From IMG/VR virus record IMGVR_UViG_3300025293_000007, positions 1 through 45,374 of that record: DNA of 45,374 nt. The stretch is one strand, 5' to 3'. A model generated the notes under the pieces. It saw nothing but the letters and a program-made list of their open reading frames with translations. It had not been told where the DNA came from and did not search any database. The position numbers and the translations under genes were made by a program. The stretch is from a virus. Positions 29,762 to 39,100 of the stretch are shown here, piece after piece (position 1 is the first letter of the stretch; every line of letters begins with the position of its first letter).

Positions 29762-30615
29762 GCAAAGAAACAAAACCGACAACTTTGGTTGAAACCCTAC
29801 TGAAGAAGATAGACGACCCGCTGAAAGACGCAGTGAAGAATATGTCCACCCTGAGCGATGATGACAAAGTTAACATCAGAGGAAAATATTACGCTGAGGT
29901 CCATGTTCGTGTGCAGGCTTTTCGTGAAGCTTATGGAGAAAGAGGAAAAATAATTTCAACCATCCATCAAGCGGACGAAACAAAAGTTATGACGGAAACG
30001 GTAATCAGCGTCTTTGTGGATGGCTCGTGGCGACAACTTGCTAACGATTTTGCTGAAGAGTTCCGTGGCGCTGGCATGGTTAATAAGACCAGTGCGGTTG
30101 AAAACTGCTTGACAAGTTCGATTGGCCGGTCACTCGCAGCTTGCGGCCTAAGCGGTGGAAGTTATGCAAGCTTTGAGGAAGTGGACCACGCTATCAACGA
30201 GAAAGCAGAAGCACCAAATCCAGAACCATCGAAAAAGAAGAAACCGAAGAAGGCTGAAAAGAAAACTGACCAGTCAGATTTCAAAAAAGAAATTCTGGTC
30301 ACAGAGGTTTCCGACAGCCACATCGTGGCTGGAGACGGGCAAGAACTGACCCAAGTCCTGACTAAAAACGGGAAGGTTTTTGATGAGGCTTGGGCTTCCA
30401 AATTTCTTGAGGACTACAATGAAATTTCAGATGCAATTCTTAGCGATGGCACTGATGATGAAGCTATGAAGAAATTTCGATCCCTGTACCGTGCAGAAAA
30501 GGACAACATAGATATCATGGGCAAGCAGTTTCCAGAACTCAAGATTGAATTCGACAAGGCCCTAGAGAAAAATCTGAACAGATTTCCAGATGAAGTGAGG
30601 GGTACTTCCAAATGA
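29758..30615 (+). CDS. ERF/Sak-type single-strand annealing protein
   Basis: 285 residues from GTG 29758. N-terminal beta/alpha core: KYYAEVHVRVQAFREAYG, IISTIH, VISVFVDGSW, and the signature AVENCLTSSIGRSLAACG (113-130), which matches the AVEN-TS-GRALA motif of ERF/Rad52-superfamily phage annealing proteins. After residue 145 comes a Lys/Pro/Glu-rich linker and an acidic helical tail. It should anneal resected phage DNA with the Cas4-like nuclease and the SSB-like protein nearby. Confidence 0.75.
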   Translation: MSKETKPTTLVETLLKKIDDPLKDAVKNMSTLSDDDKVNIRGKYYAEVHVRVQAFREAYGERGKIISTIHQADETKVMTETVISVFVDGSWRQLANDFAEEFRGAGMVNKTSAVENCLTSSIGRSLAACGLSGGSYASFEEVDHAINEKAEAPNPEPSKKKKPKKAEKKTDQSDFKKEILVTEVSDSHIVAGDGQELTQVLTKNGKVFDEAWASKFLEDYNEISDAILSDGTDDEAMKKFRSLYRAEKDNIDIMGKQFPELKIEFDKALEKNLNRFPDEVRGTSK

Positions 30616-30743
30616 GTGCAAGAAAAAAGCATCTGCACGATATCAGCAAATTTTTCTATTCTTGTGAATTGGAGTATAGGGGATTTGGCTTTGATGTGTT
30701 AGAAGGAAGAAGTAGATACCGTGACGAATATGATAATGACTAA
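30612..30743 (+). CDS. Tiny protein in recombination operon
   Basis: 43 residues from ATG 30612, overlapping the stop of the annealing protein (ATGA). MSARKKHLHDISKFFYSCEL, then EYRGFGFDVLEGRSRYRDEY. Fills the gap to the next gene exactly. Unknown function; short length makes the call moderate. Confidence 0.55.
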   Translation: MSARKKHLHDISKFFYSCELEYRGFGFDVLEGRSRYRDEYDND

Positions 30744-30754
30744 GGAGGAAAAAC

Positions 30755-31069
30755 ATGACGACAAATAGTAGACCACAGGCAGACGGGGCAGCATGGAAAA
30801 ACAGTTTCAAAAAAGGTGCAAACCACCCTGATTGGACTGGAAAGATTGACCTTACTAGGGAGCTTCTCAAGGAGATTGTGACCGAAATCAATAGTGGGGA
30901 TAAATCTCCAACAATTGAAATAAAAGTTGCAATGTGGGACAGGGTCTCTAACGAAAAGGGAACTGAGTTTAAATTTATAAGGGTTGATCTTCCGATGAAA
31001 AAACAAGAGAAGGCAGCTGAGGAACCCGTAGATATTTCTATGGAGGAAGGTGACGATGTCCCATTCTAA
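30755..31069 (+). CDS. SSB-like protein with acidic DDVPF tail
   Basis: 104 residues from ATG 30755 with AAGGAGGAAAAAC. N-terminal WKNSFKKGANHPDWTGKI, then a strand (TIEIKVAMWDRVS, FKFIRVDLPMKK), and an acidic C-terminus ending GDDVPF. The final acidic-Pro-Phe tip is the hallmark of bacterial SSB proteins, which use it to recruit partners. The body is shorter than an SSB OB fold, so it may be a minimal ssDNA-binding protein or a mimic of the SSB tail. It follows the annealing protein. Confidence 0.6.
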   Translation: MTTNSRPQADGAAWKNSFKKGANHPDWTGKIDLTRELLKEIVTEINSGDKSPTIEIKVAMWDRVSNEKGTEFKFIRVDLPMKKQEKAAEEPVDISMEEGDDVPF

Positions 31070-31271
31070 AGTTTCTAACATTCAAATTATCAAAGGCACA
31101 AATGCTTCGGACGAAACAGTCTCAAAAGCAATGACGATGCTTGGAAAAACAAATCCAGAAGATAAAGTGGAAGTCTCGGACTCAATAACTTGCGTTGGCA
31201 TTCCAGAAGATGGCCTTCTGGTTGTGTGGCCTGATCGCGATGCTATTCTGGTTCCGCAGAAAGAGGGATAA
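31056..31271 (+). CDS. Small hypothetical protein
   Basis: 71 residues. ATG 31056 is preferred to the GTG two codons upstream because GGAGGAAGG is better placed for it. Overlaps the previous gene by 14 nt. NIQIIKGTNASDETVSKAMT, then KVEVSDSITCVGIPEDGLLV and VWPDRDAILVP. Small alpha/beta protein, no family recognised. Confidence 0.6.
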   Translation: MSHSKVSNIQIIKGTNASDETVSKAMTMLGKTNPEDKVEVSDSITCVGIPEDGLLVVWPDRDAILVPQKEG

Positions 31272-31274
31272 TAA

Positions 31275-31610
31275 ATGGAAATCGAAGAAAGCTGGATGGA
31301 TAAAATAAGAAACTTTTCTGCAGGCTTGCGTGAAGCAGAAGAGAGCGTCCACAGGTGGGATGCTGAGATAAAAAAAATCCTAGCCTTGAAAAAGACTGAG
31401 GCACTAGGTGATGGGTGCAAGACGAGTGCTTCCCAAGAACGGTATGCAGAGGTGCAACCTGAGGTCTATCAGGCAAGGATTAACTTTGCCAAAGCCAAAG
31501 GCCACCTCGCTGCTGTACGCTGTCAGTTAAAGGCTATCGAGATAGGGTTCGAAGAGTGGCGCACTAGGGTCGTCACCGCGAGAGAGGAACGCAAACGATA
31601 TGGAGCTTAG
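31275..31610 (+). CDS. Coiled-coil protein ending the operon
   Basis: 111 residues from ATG 31275. Helical throughout: LREAEESVHRWDAEIKKILA, ERYAEVQPEVYQARINFAKA, VRCQLKAIEIGFEEWRTRVV. The pattern, a segment of linked residues ending in a long helix that carries W/R positions, matches a small helical phage protein family found next to recombination genes. Precise role unknown. It lies just before two terminator-linked structured RNAs. Confidence 0.65.
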   Translation: MEIEESWMDKIRNFSAGLREAEESVHRWDAEIKKILALKKTEALGDGCKTSASQERYAEVQPEVYQARINFAKAKGHLAAVRCQLKAIEIGFEEWRTRVVTAREERKRYGA

Positions 31611-31625
31611 TAATTATTTCCACAA

Positions 31626-31724
31626 TCAAAGCAGCTTGGCGTAACTCCAACAAGTTCCTTGGCTGCTTTACCCCTCTACCAAACTTACAAGTAGGTGCAC
31701 CGAGATTGGTAGGGGGGGTTTTTT
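31626..31724 (+). ncRNA. Structured small RNA 1 ending in a terminator
   Basis: First helix AAAGCAGC/GCTGCTTT (31628-31635, 31662-31669) contains an inner TTGG/CCAA hairpin. Second helix CCCCTCTACCAA (31671-31682) with TTGGTAGGGGGG (31706-31717), 12 bp with one G-U, and a loop that holds GGTGCACC; six T follow (31719-31724). The terminator ends the recombination operon. The 5' half may make it a stable small RNA. A related copy follows. Confidence 0.65.
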
Positions 31725-31763
31725 GTTTGGGTTAAGGATCAAAACCATCGTGTTAAAATTATT

Positions 31764-31873
31764 AATAGTTGGTTGTACCTTTTTTAGCACTTCTTTGGGT
31801 GCATATCAACGCCCCTCTATCAATCATCTATTGAAATCACCAATAGGTATACAAGGTTGGTAGGGGGGTTTTT
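31764..31873 (+). ncRNA. Structured small RNA 2, related to RNA 1, ending in a terminator
   Basis: A first part with GTTG/CAAC around a GCAC/GTGC hairpin (31770-31809), then CCCCTCTATCAA (31812-31823) with TTGGTAGGGGGG (31857-31868), 12 pairs with G-U pairs, and five T (31869-31873). The large loop carries CTATTG/CAATAG. The same plan as RNA 1 with different loops, so the two look like a diverged duplication. Confidence 0.55.
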
Positions 31874-32065
31874 AACCGAACTACAGGAAAGCCCATCAAA
31901 GCCCATCAAAGAAAAATACGCGAGGAAAAGGCACTCAAACCTTCTGAAGATTTATTTGGAAGATGGTGGGAAAAGATTGATACAGACATCAGAAAGGCTG
32001 AGGTCAGAGAGATTAGCTACGGGCAGGCAAATGAAATTATAGAAAAATACGAATGGCTCGGATGT

Positions 32066-32620
32066 ATGCCAGCAATGGTAAAAGTTTGTTACGGAATTTT
32101 CTTTGAAAATGTATGCGGTGGGGCGGTAGTTTTCAGCGATGAATATGCAGAAAATCTCGGAGTCTGGGATAAATACGATTTCACTGGAAAAATTATTTTG
32201 CTGTCCAGAGGAGCTTGCGTACATTGGGCGCACAAACATTCGGCAAGCAGATTGATTTCAAGGGCAATTAAATTATTACCAGTAAAATATAAAATCATCA
32301 CGGCGACCACCGATGAACTTGCTGGAGAAATTGGAACAATTTACCAAGCCTGTAATTTTAATTATGTCGGCGTGATGCGAAAGACTGACACCAGATTGGG
32401 CGTGTCGGTAAATGGAAAACTGTACGGTTCAAGATCAATCCGGCAAAAGATCGGCACTACAAAGAAAGAAGAGATTCTCGATATGTTTCCCAACGCAGAA
32501 TTCATTGAGCAGAAATCCAAGTCCAGATACTTTTTTTTCAGAGGTACGAAGCAAGAGAAAAAATATCACAGGGCGCAGATAGAGAAACTCATTAAACCCT
32601 ATCCGAAGAGGACGGCATGA
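32066..32620 (+). CDS. Mom-like DNA modification protein (N-terminus may start upstream)
   Basis: 184 residues from ATG 32066, the first standard start. GNAT-like Mom family pattern: VKVCYGIFFENVCGGAVVFS, a strand, then LLSRGACVHWAHKHSASRLI with SRAIKLLP, and IGTIYQACNFNYVGVM. Mu Mom modifies adenine in DNA so that host restriction fails. The frame is open upstream to 31847. Residues encoded there (KIREEKALKPSEDLFGRWWE, then EVREISYGQANEIIEKYEWL) look like the normal N-terminus of the family, so the listed start is probably internal. See the finding. Confidence 0.75.
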   Translation: MPAMVKVCYGIFFENVCGGAVVFSDEYAENLGVWDKYDFTGKIILLSRGACVHWAHKHSASRLISRAIKLLPVKYKIITATTDELAGEIGTIYQACNFNYVGVMRKTDTRLGVSVNGKLYGSRSIRQKIGTTKKEEILDMFPNAEFIEQKSKSRYFFFRGTKQEKKYHRAQIEKLIKPYPKRTA

Positions 32621-32733
32621 AATTGAAAGAATTTCATAAAGCAAGCCTTTCAAAAATTCTTTCACTCTACAAAATATATTTTTTGAGCTTTTTTGATGGC
32701 TGGCCGAAAGCCAAGAAAGCCTCGAAAAAATAA
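32617..32733 (+). CDS. Tiny Lys-rich protein
   Basis: 38 residues from ATG 32617, overlapping the stop of the Mom-like gene (ATGA). MKLKEFHKASLSKILSLYKI then FFDGWPKAKKASKK. Hydrophobic/basic, could lie on a membrane. The coupling supports it, the length does not. Unknown. Confidence 0.45.
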   Translation: MKLKEFHKASLSKILSLYKIYFLSFFDGWPKAKKASKK

Positions 32734-32759
32734 ATATTTTACTGGTATTATTTTATTTC
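32729..32759. repeat. AT-rich dyad with TTTACTGGTA centre
   Basis: AAATAAATATTTTACT on the left and GGTATTATTTTATTT on the right form an imperfect dyad. Fifth member of the TTKACYRGTAAA family and again between plus-strand genes. Confidence 0.5.
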
Positions 32760-32771
32760 GGGGGCAATCAC

Positions 32772-33140
32772 ATGGACAGAATCGGGAAATTAAAAAAGGA
32801 ACTGGATTCCAGAAAAAAGGAATGGTGGGCTTGGCACAGGATGAACCCAGAGGTGTGGGAAAAATTTGAGGAATACACTCTGGAAGCTATCCATTCTGGC
32901 AACAGGAGACACTACTCCCATTGGGCCATAGTAAACAGGATCAGGTGGAATCGGGAGATTGAGACGCAGGGAGGAGAGTTCAAGATATCCAATGACCATA
33001 TAGCCTTCTATGCAAGGCTATTCCATGCCAGACATCCAGATTATGATGGTTTCTTCAAGCTGAAACCGCTCAAGGAAGAGCGGGAAATGCTGCTTTTAAA
33101 GGCCCAAGGTTACAACGGGAATATCAGCCTTTTCGCGTAG
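32772..33140 (+). CDS. Conserved small phage protein (WWAWHRMNPEV...)
   Basis: 122 residues from ATG 32772. KKEWWAWHRMNPEVWEKFEE, then EAIHSGNRRHYSHWAIVNRI, FKISNDHIAFYARLFHARHP and DYDGFFKLKPLK. This is a family found widely in marine phages, often alone near late or early genes, with no assigned function. The Trp/His-rich helical core suggests nucleic-acid contact. Its end overlaps the 3' end of the giant virion gene on the other strand by 45 nt. Confidence 0.75.
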   Translation: MDRIGKLKKELDSRKKEWWAWHRMNPEVWEKFEEYTLEAIHSGNRRHYSHWAIVNRIRWNREIETQGGEFKISNDHIAFYARLFHARHPDYDGFFKLKPLKEEREMLLLKAQGYNGNISLFA

Positions 33141-36100
33141 TTCTGGGACATTCGCCAGCCGTACATCCCTGTCCGATTCCATCTGGTTGATCAAGGTCCT
33201 CTTCTCAGAAGGGGAGGCATCTGAGTGCAGCACCCTGTCCCTCCTGTTCCTCCAATTCCTCAGGTAACGGTCTATGGCAAGGACTTGGCCTCTGGTGCGT
33301 ACAAGACCCCCGTGATTCTGCCTGTAAGCCTCTAACTCATCCAGCCTGCCCTCATCCCTCAAAGAGTTCATAGTCTGCACAAATCGATTGCTAATCGTTC
33401 TGAGTTCATAATACTGCTGCTGGAGTCCACCCCCGTATGGAGTCTGGAAGAACCTCCTCAGGATGGGGGCTTGGTCTAATCTCGGCCTGATGTAATCCCT
33501 TCCAGTGGCCTGCCTGAGAGCGACATCAATCAGGGTGAGGAGATAGGTCCCTAGAGTTCCCCCGTAACCACGCAGGGCGTATTCAATTTTCATCGGAGAA
33601 AGATTCATCCCTTCCCCGATAAGCCTAGCGAGTTCATTCGTCTGGTATCTGGACTGGTATCCCTTCTCCAATCCTTCCTCCATATAACTCGGAACAATTT
33701 CCGTGCCTGTGAAGCTGCTCTTGTTTCGGAGTGCCTCCAAGAATGGCTTGAGTACCTGAAAGCCTAATGGGTCTATTTTGAGCGTTGAAACTCCCTGTCT
33801 ACTGTAGCTCTCGATGAGTTCATTCATTCCACCCTCACCAAACATCAGGTCTGCCATTCTTTCTGGAATAACCTTGAACAGGACTCCTACTTCAAATGGG
33901 ATAGGAATCTTCCCAGAAACCCCCCAAGGGGTGGGAACAACCCAGTAATTATCCCTGACCTCGCGCCTGAGGTTCCTGTACTGCTCATCATCTGAAACCC
34001 AAGCATAATAAAGAAGGGTCATAAGCATCAGGAACCCACCCCGCGTTAGGGCATTAAATATAATATCCCTCTCCATGTCCCCCTGCTTTTCGCCATGCTG
34101 GAGTTTTCTCACAGCAGAATATTTACCAGCAAGTAATCCTCTGTAGAGAACATCCAGTCCCTGAATTCTTGCATTCATAAACGGGATCGATGCCGTAATA
34201 ATTCTGAAGAGAGGGTTCGCTCCCCTTCTGGAAAAATTGATGATCTCCATCGCCTGATAAGCGGCCTCTGCCTCGTTCCCAGTTAGCTCCTTAACCTTCT
34301 TATAAACTGCCAGTCGAGTAGACGCATCTGAATATAATGTCTGTTCTCCCATGAAATCCCATAACTTCATAAAAGCGTCTTTAGCAGACAGGGAGCCATT
34401 CGTTCCAACGCCCTGTTTACGCATTTCTTTCTTGATAAACTTGACAATATCCATCTCATCCGTGGAGTAGTCATAACCACCGACTACCCCGAACCGTTCC
34501 AATTCAGTAATATCCGCACCATAATTCCTAAAGGTATCTATCACTGGTGTAAAATCAGCACCACTTGTGACATAGGCACTGACCGTATCACGCATCATAT
34601 TGACAAGGATAAAGGCTGGGTCTCTCGTAACCATCTCCCTGAGGAAACTTGCTGGAACTGCCAAAATTTTCATTACACCCTGTAAATCCTGCATTCCTAC
34701 TGACTGCATCGCGTCAATCATAAGAGGGTCTGCAACCTTGTAAAAAACCCTAACCCCGTTCTCAAAGACTGGAAGGATGTCTATACCTTGAGCGTTCTTG
34801 GCATCAACCTTTACGGCCATATTAGCCAACTCAAAAGTCTTGGAAAGTTTTCGCAAGGCATCATTCTTCATACCTGCAGTCAATATGGAAAGTGAATTTC
34901 TGGCAATAACCTCCATAGGTGCAGGTTCTATCGCTTCTTCGCTTCCTTTCAATGCAATATTCAATGGATTCCCGACAAGAAGACCTGACCCGACATTGGG
35001 ACCCTTGATCGTTTCATCGGTCATTTTCCTGTAGAAGGGATAATAATCAGAATTATCTTTCCAGATTTGTGCAGTTCCACGGGTCTCCAGCCCAAGCTCT
35101 CCAGCAATCTGAAGTAACTGTGCATTCTCCATATCCTTCAGTTCTGCTTCTGGATATATGGATTTTCTGCTTTCAACTATATCTGCTATTAATTCTCCAT
35201 TAGTTCTTACGTTGCTTAATATTCCTGTTTCCACTGCATAATCGATCAGCTTGTTATTCCATATCTGGTAATTTTTCCAGACCTCAACCACTTCTGGATA
35301 ATCGATTTCAATTTCTTTCGCAAGGTCAATCGTCTTCTGATCTAGTGGAACCAGAATACCATCCGAGTTCAACCTTTCTCCCCTTATGCCTATACTATAA
35401 ATTTTGAAAAGTTCTTCCTTGTTGATGTTCGGGTCTGCAAATAACGGGACCAGAATTTCCAGAAGCCCAGTATTAAATTCCACCCCCGTTACTCCACTTT
35501 TTAGGGTGGGAGTGCCGTACTTGATCATTCCAGCAAATATTCCTCTGGCCCTTTCAACCCACCTGATGGCCTGTATAGCCCCAGAGTCCGCCATTAAATT
35601 CATGGCTGCGGCTTCTGGGCTAACTTCAATTGCCTTTCCAACAAATTTTTCAGTAAAGGTATATTTGTCAATAATCCCTCTTCTGATTCTATTGAAAATT
35701 GTATCTACGTCTTCTTTCGTATCCGCAACATCAAGCAACCTGTACCCGAATGGCATCTCTGCCTGACGAGCGCCACCGATTGCTTCAGAAGCCTCAAGGT
35801 ATTTGGCTGGTGTTGCAGCTTGGCCCTTGGAAAATCTTGGAATATCTTCAGGGCTTTCGTATCCGTATGATTCATCCAGAGGCTTCCCGTCCTGAATGTC
35901 GTACAGAATCTGGATTGCAAGCTTGCTTGCATTAGGATTAACGTGAGGAATCCATCCCCTAGGAGCATCACGAGTAGCTTGTGCTGCTCTGGACATTCCA
36001 TCATATTCCTTGAGTGTAAGAGGAAACTGTCCAGCCATAGCAGAACCTTCCTCAAGTGCAGGTATATTATTATTAACTGCTATTCCGATTTCTTCTGCGA

Positions 36101-39100
36101 ATTTTTTGTAGGTGTTAAAGGCGGGGATGTAAAGATAGTTAAGGAGGGTTCTTTGTAAATCGAATCTGTCTCCTTCGATTTGACGATCCCCAAGGATTTC
36201 TGTATCTCCTCTAATCGGGTAGTCGATATGTTCCCCATTTTCGTCCGTTTGTTCATATTCGATGAGTTCTGTGTCTTCTCCATAAGTTTTCAGTGTGTAA
36301 CCACTTTCTCCTGCAATTGATTGTAACTGGCTATAAAAATCCCTTAAATCCTGTTCAGAATAATTATCCTCCCAAGCTCTGGGGTCCGATAAAATAATTC
36401 CAGACCTTTCGGTAGAAGAAATTGTAAAATCAACAGGCACTTCCCGACCCGCAACCAATCTGGTCATTCCCTTCAAAGATGCCGCAAGGTTTTCGATCTC
36501 TTCTAATGTAAAGTCTTTATTTAAAGGCTTCACAAGCTGAAGGCCAGTATGCCTCTTTCCTTTTGGTTGGGGCATACTTGTAGTTGCCGAATCCAGCATC
36601 AGCGCATCCACCATAAGCGCAGTCACACCATGAACCAATTTTGGTGGAGCGCCCGGTAACCTCAGGATAATTTCAGGGGCCAAGTCCCCCAATCTAGTTC
36701 CATTAGAAATACTAATCTGATGGGGAATAAGCATTTCCCTCAACGCCACAATCTGATTCCCAACAGCAATGGATTTTAAAAGGTTGGTCTGGTAGTTGTG
36801 CAAAGTTTCACGGGATACAGGTGTATCCAATGTTTCTGGGAAATACCCTCTTTTGACTCCCATCTTTGTTTGAAAGATAACTGCTGGCGAATGAGCCAAA
36901 ATAGCACGGGCCATTGAGTCCTGTTGATCAGTACTGAAAGTATCCTTTGCCAATGAAGAGGTAAAGAGAGGAGATGAAATAAAGTTACTACCAGTCAAAG
37001 GTTTATCTTTAGTGAATAATCCTTCTTTTATAAGTTCATTTAATTCTGTGATTTCTTCTTTAGCGTGTTGAACAGAACTATCCCAAGTTCCTTCATTTGG
37101 AGAACCTTTTTTGTATTTCTGAAATCCCCATAATGAAGCCTGAACCTGCCTAGGAAAAGAAAAATTAAAAGGTTCACCATTAATCGTGTAATTTTCGGTA
37201 GCCAAAAGCGACATCATGGCCTGCATGATTCTATATTCTTTTTCTGTGAAACTAGGCTGCTCCTTTTTCAGCCCAGTCCTTTCTGTAAATTCCTCAATGG
37301 TTTCCCCTTTTTGCATCTTTCCACCATCGAACCCAAGAATTGCCAACATATGTCTGTCGATTACGCTCCAAGGGCTAAAACTATTGTTCGCTGCTTCAAG
37401 AATTTCCAAAGCATAGGTAGCTGTTTTTTGCCCATACTCAGGATGGAATACCCCTGTTTCATAAACTTTCTGAATTGATTTTATTCTGGCTGGATCAGAT
37501 TTCCCTACCCCGAAGTTATGTAATTCCCTTATAAACTTGGATGATTCTTTTACGGGATCGATTTTCCTAGCGATAATCATCGTCCTTAGTGTGTCTTTAA
37601 AGTTGACCTCTGGACTTGTTTGTGCGGAAGTAATTCCAAAGACCTTACTGAACTCGTTCATATTTGCACTTCCAACAAGAAGAGGAACTTCCCTGCCGAA
37701 TCTTTCATACCAGAACCTGTCAATTCCCATCTTTACGGAAGAAACAAGGTCTTTTCTTATATCAGCTAAATTCCTGAAAGAATGTTTTCTTTTGCCTAAT
37801 GGGGAAACTTCCTTGTAAAGTTTTTTCATTTCACTAGCTGGAATATTTCCACGAAACCTTTTGTAAAGAGACCAGACCGCGTCTTCAACTGTTCCTGAAA
37901 AAAGGACATCCTGAGGTACTAAACCATGACGACCATATCTCGCAATATCCACAGGTATCCCTGTTGTTGCCTCTAGGTTTCTTAATTCTCTAAGACTTCT
38001 TACTTCATCGCGTGACCGTCGTCCAATCTCTCCGCTTGCTATACTTTCCATAATACTTGTCGGGCTTCTGAAGCCAGCGCCAAAAATGGACTCAATAATA
38101 TTTGAAAAGAATGAGATAATTTTTTCTATTATAGTGCGTGGATTTTTAGCAATTTTATCTGGAGAACTGCGATAGAGTCTGAACAATTCCGCAACTTTTT
38201 CTTCCCTTCTTACCTCGGCATTAAATCCATCTCGATCAGCATAATTCTCAGTAATACTATCTGTAACTTCTTTCGGCAATACCCTGTTTGCCTCGCTAAC
38301 AAGATTCTGGTATTCGCGCTCGGTTAACAAATCAAGCCTAATCAGAGCGTGTATTACCTCATGGTCTATGACTTGCGCTATCGAATCCCTCATCTCCTCT
38401 TCAGTCTTCTTTCCTTCTGGATTAATATTGTCAAGAGAAATAAGTATACGGCGCATAGGCGCATCAAATTCTCCTGTAGTAATAGCATCGCGAGGCTCGA
38501 AAAACATATCATTTCTTGAATCGAACTTAGCTGCATTTTTAATAATCTCCCCATTGGGACCTACCTGATAAAGACCCATAGAGGATGCAAGAGCATTATT
38601 GAATTTCAATCCAATATCTTTAAGTCCCATATCAGAAAGCCTTTTACGCGCCTCATCAAAAAACTGTTTATAGGTAGCCATATTTGAATAGCCTTCTGGG
38701 GGAGGTAACCGCTTCAGGCTTTCTGGCGTAATCCTTTCACCTAAATCAATATTCTCTCTGGAAAGATTAGATATTTCTTCCTGAGTAAGGTTTGTAGAAG
38801 AACCCAACCTTTCCACAAACTCTTCTGTAGTTTCATTTAAAGGTGCTGCGTTTCTGGCCTGCCTCATATCAAAATCTTCAGCCATACGGATTCTATTATT
38901 CTTAGCCCTGTCAGCACGGCCACTGTTGATCAGGTCCTGCCTGAGCAATGCAATTTGTTTCTTTGTTAAATTCTGCCCTGTTTCATTATTCTTAACGAAA
39001 TTCTTGATTTGAGGGGTAGTAATATACTCTCCCTTACTTGCTTCATAAAATTCATTCAGTTGCTTGGCAGTATAAGGTCTTGGCCTGAAGTCAGGTAACT

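Noticed and set aside
31857-32042. Plus-strand frame of 61 codons before the Mom-like gene
   Set aside because: It starts at a TTG inside the terminator stem. The overlapping other frame has the family-like residues.
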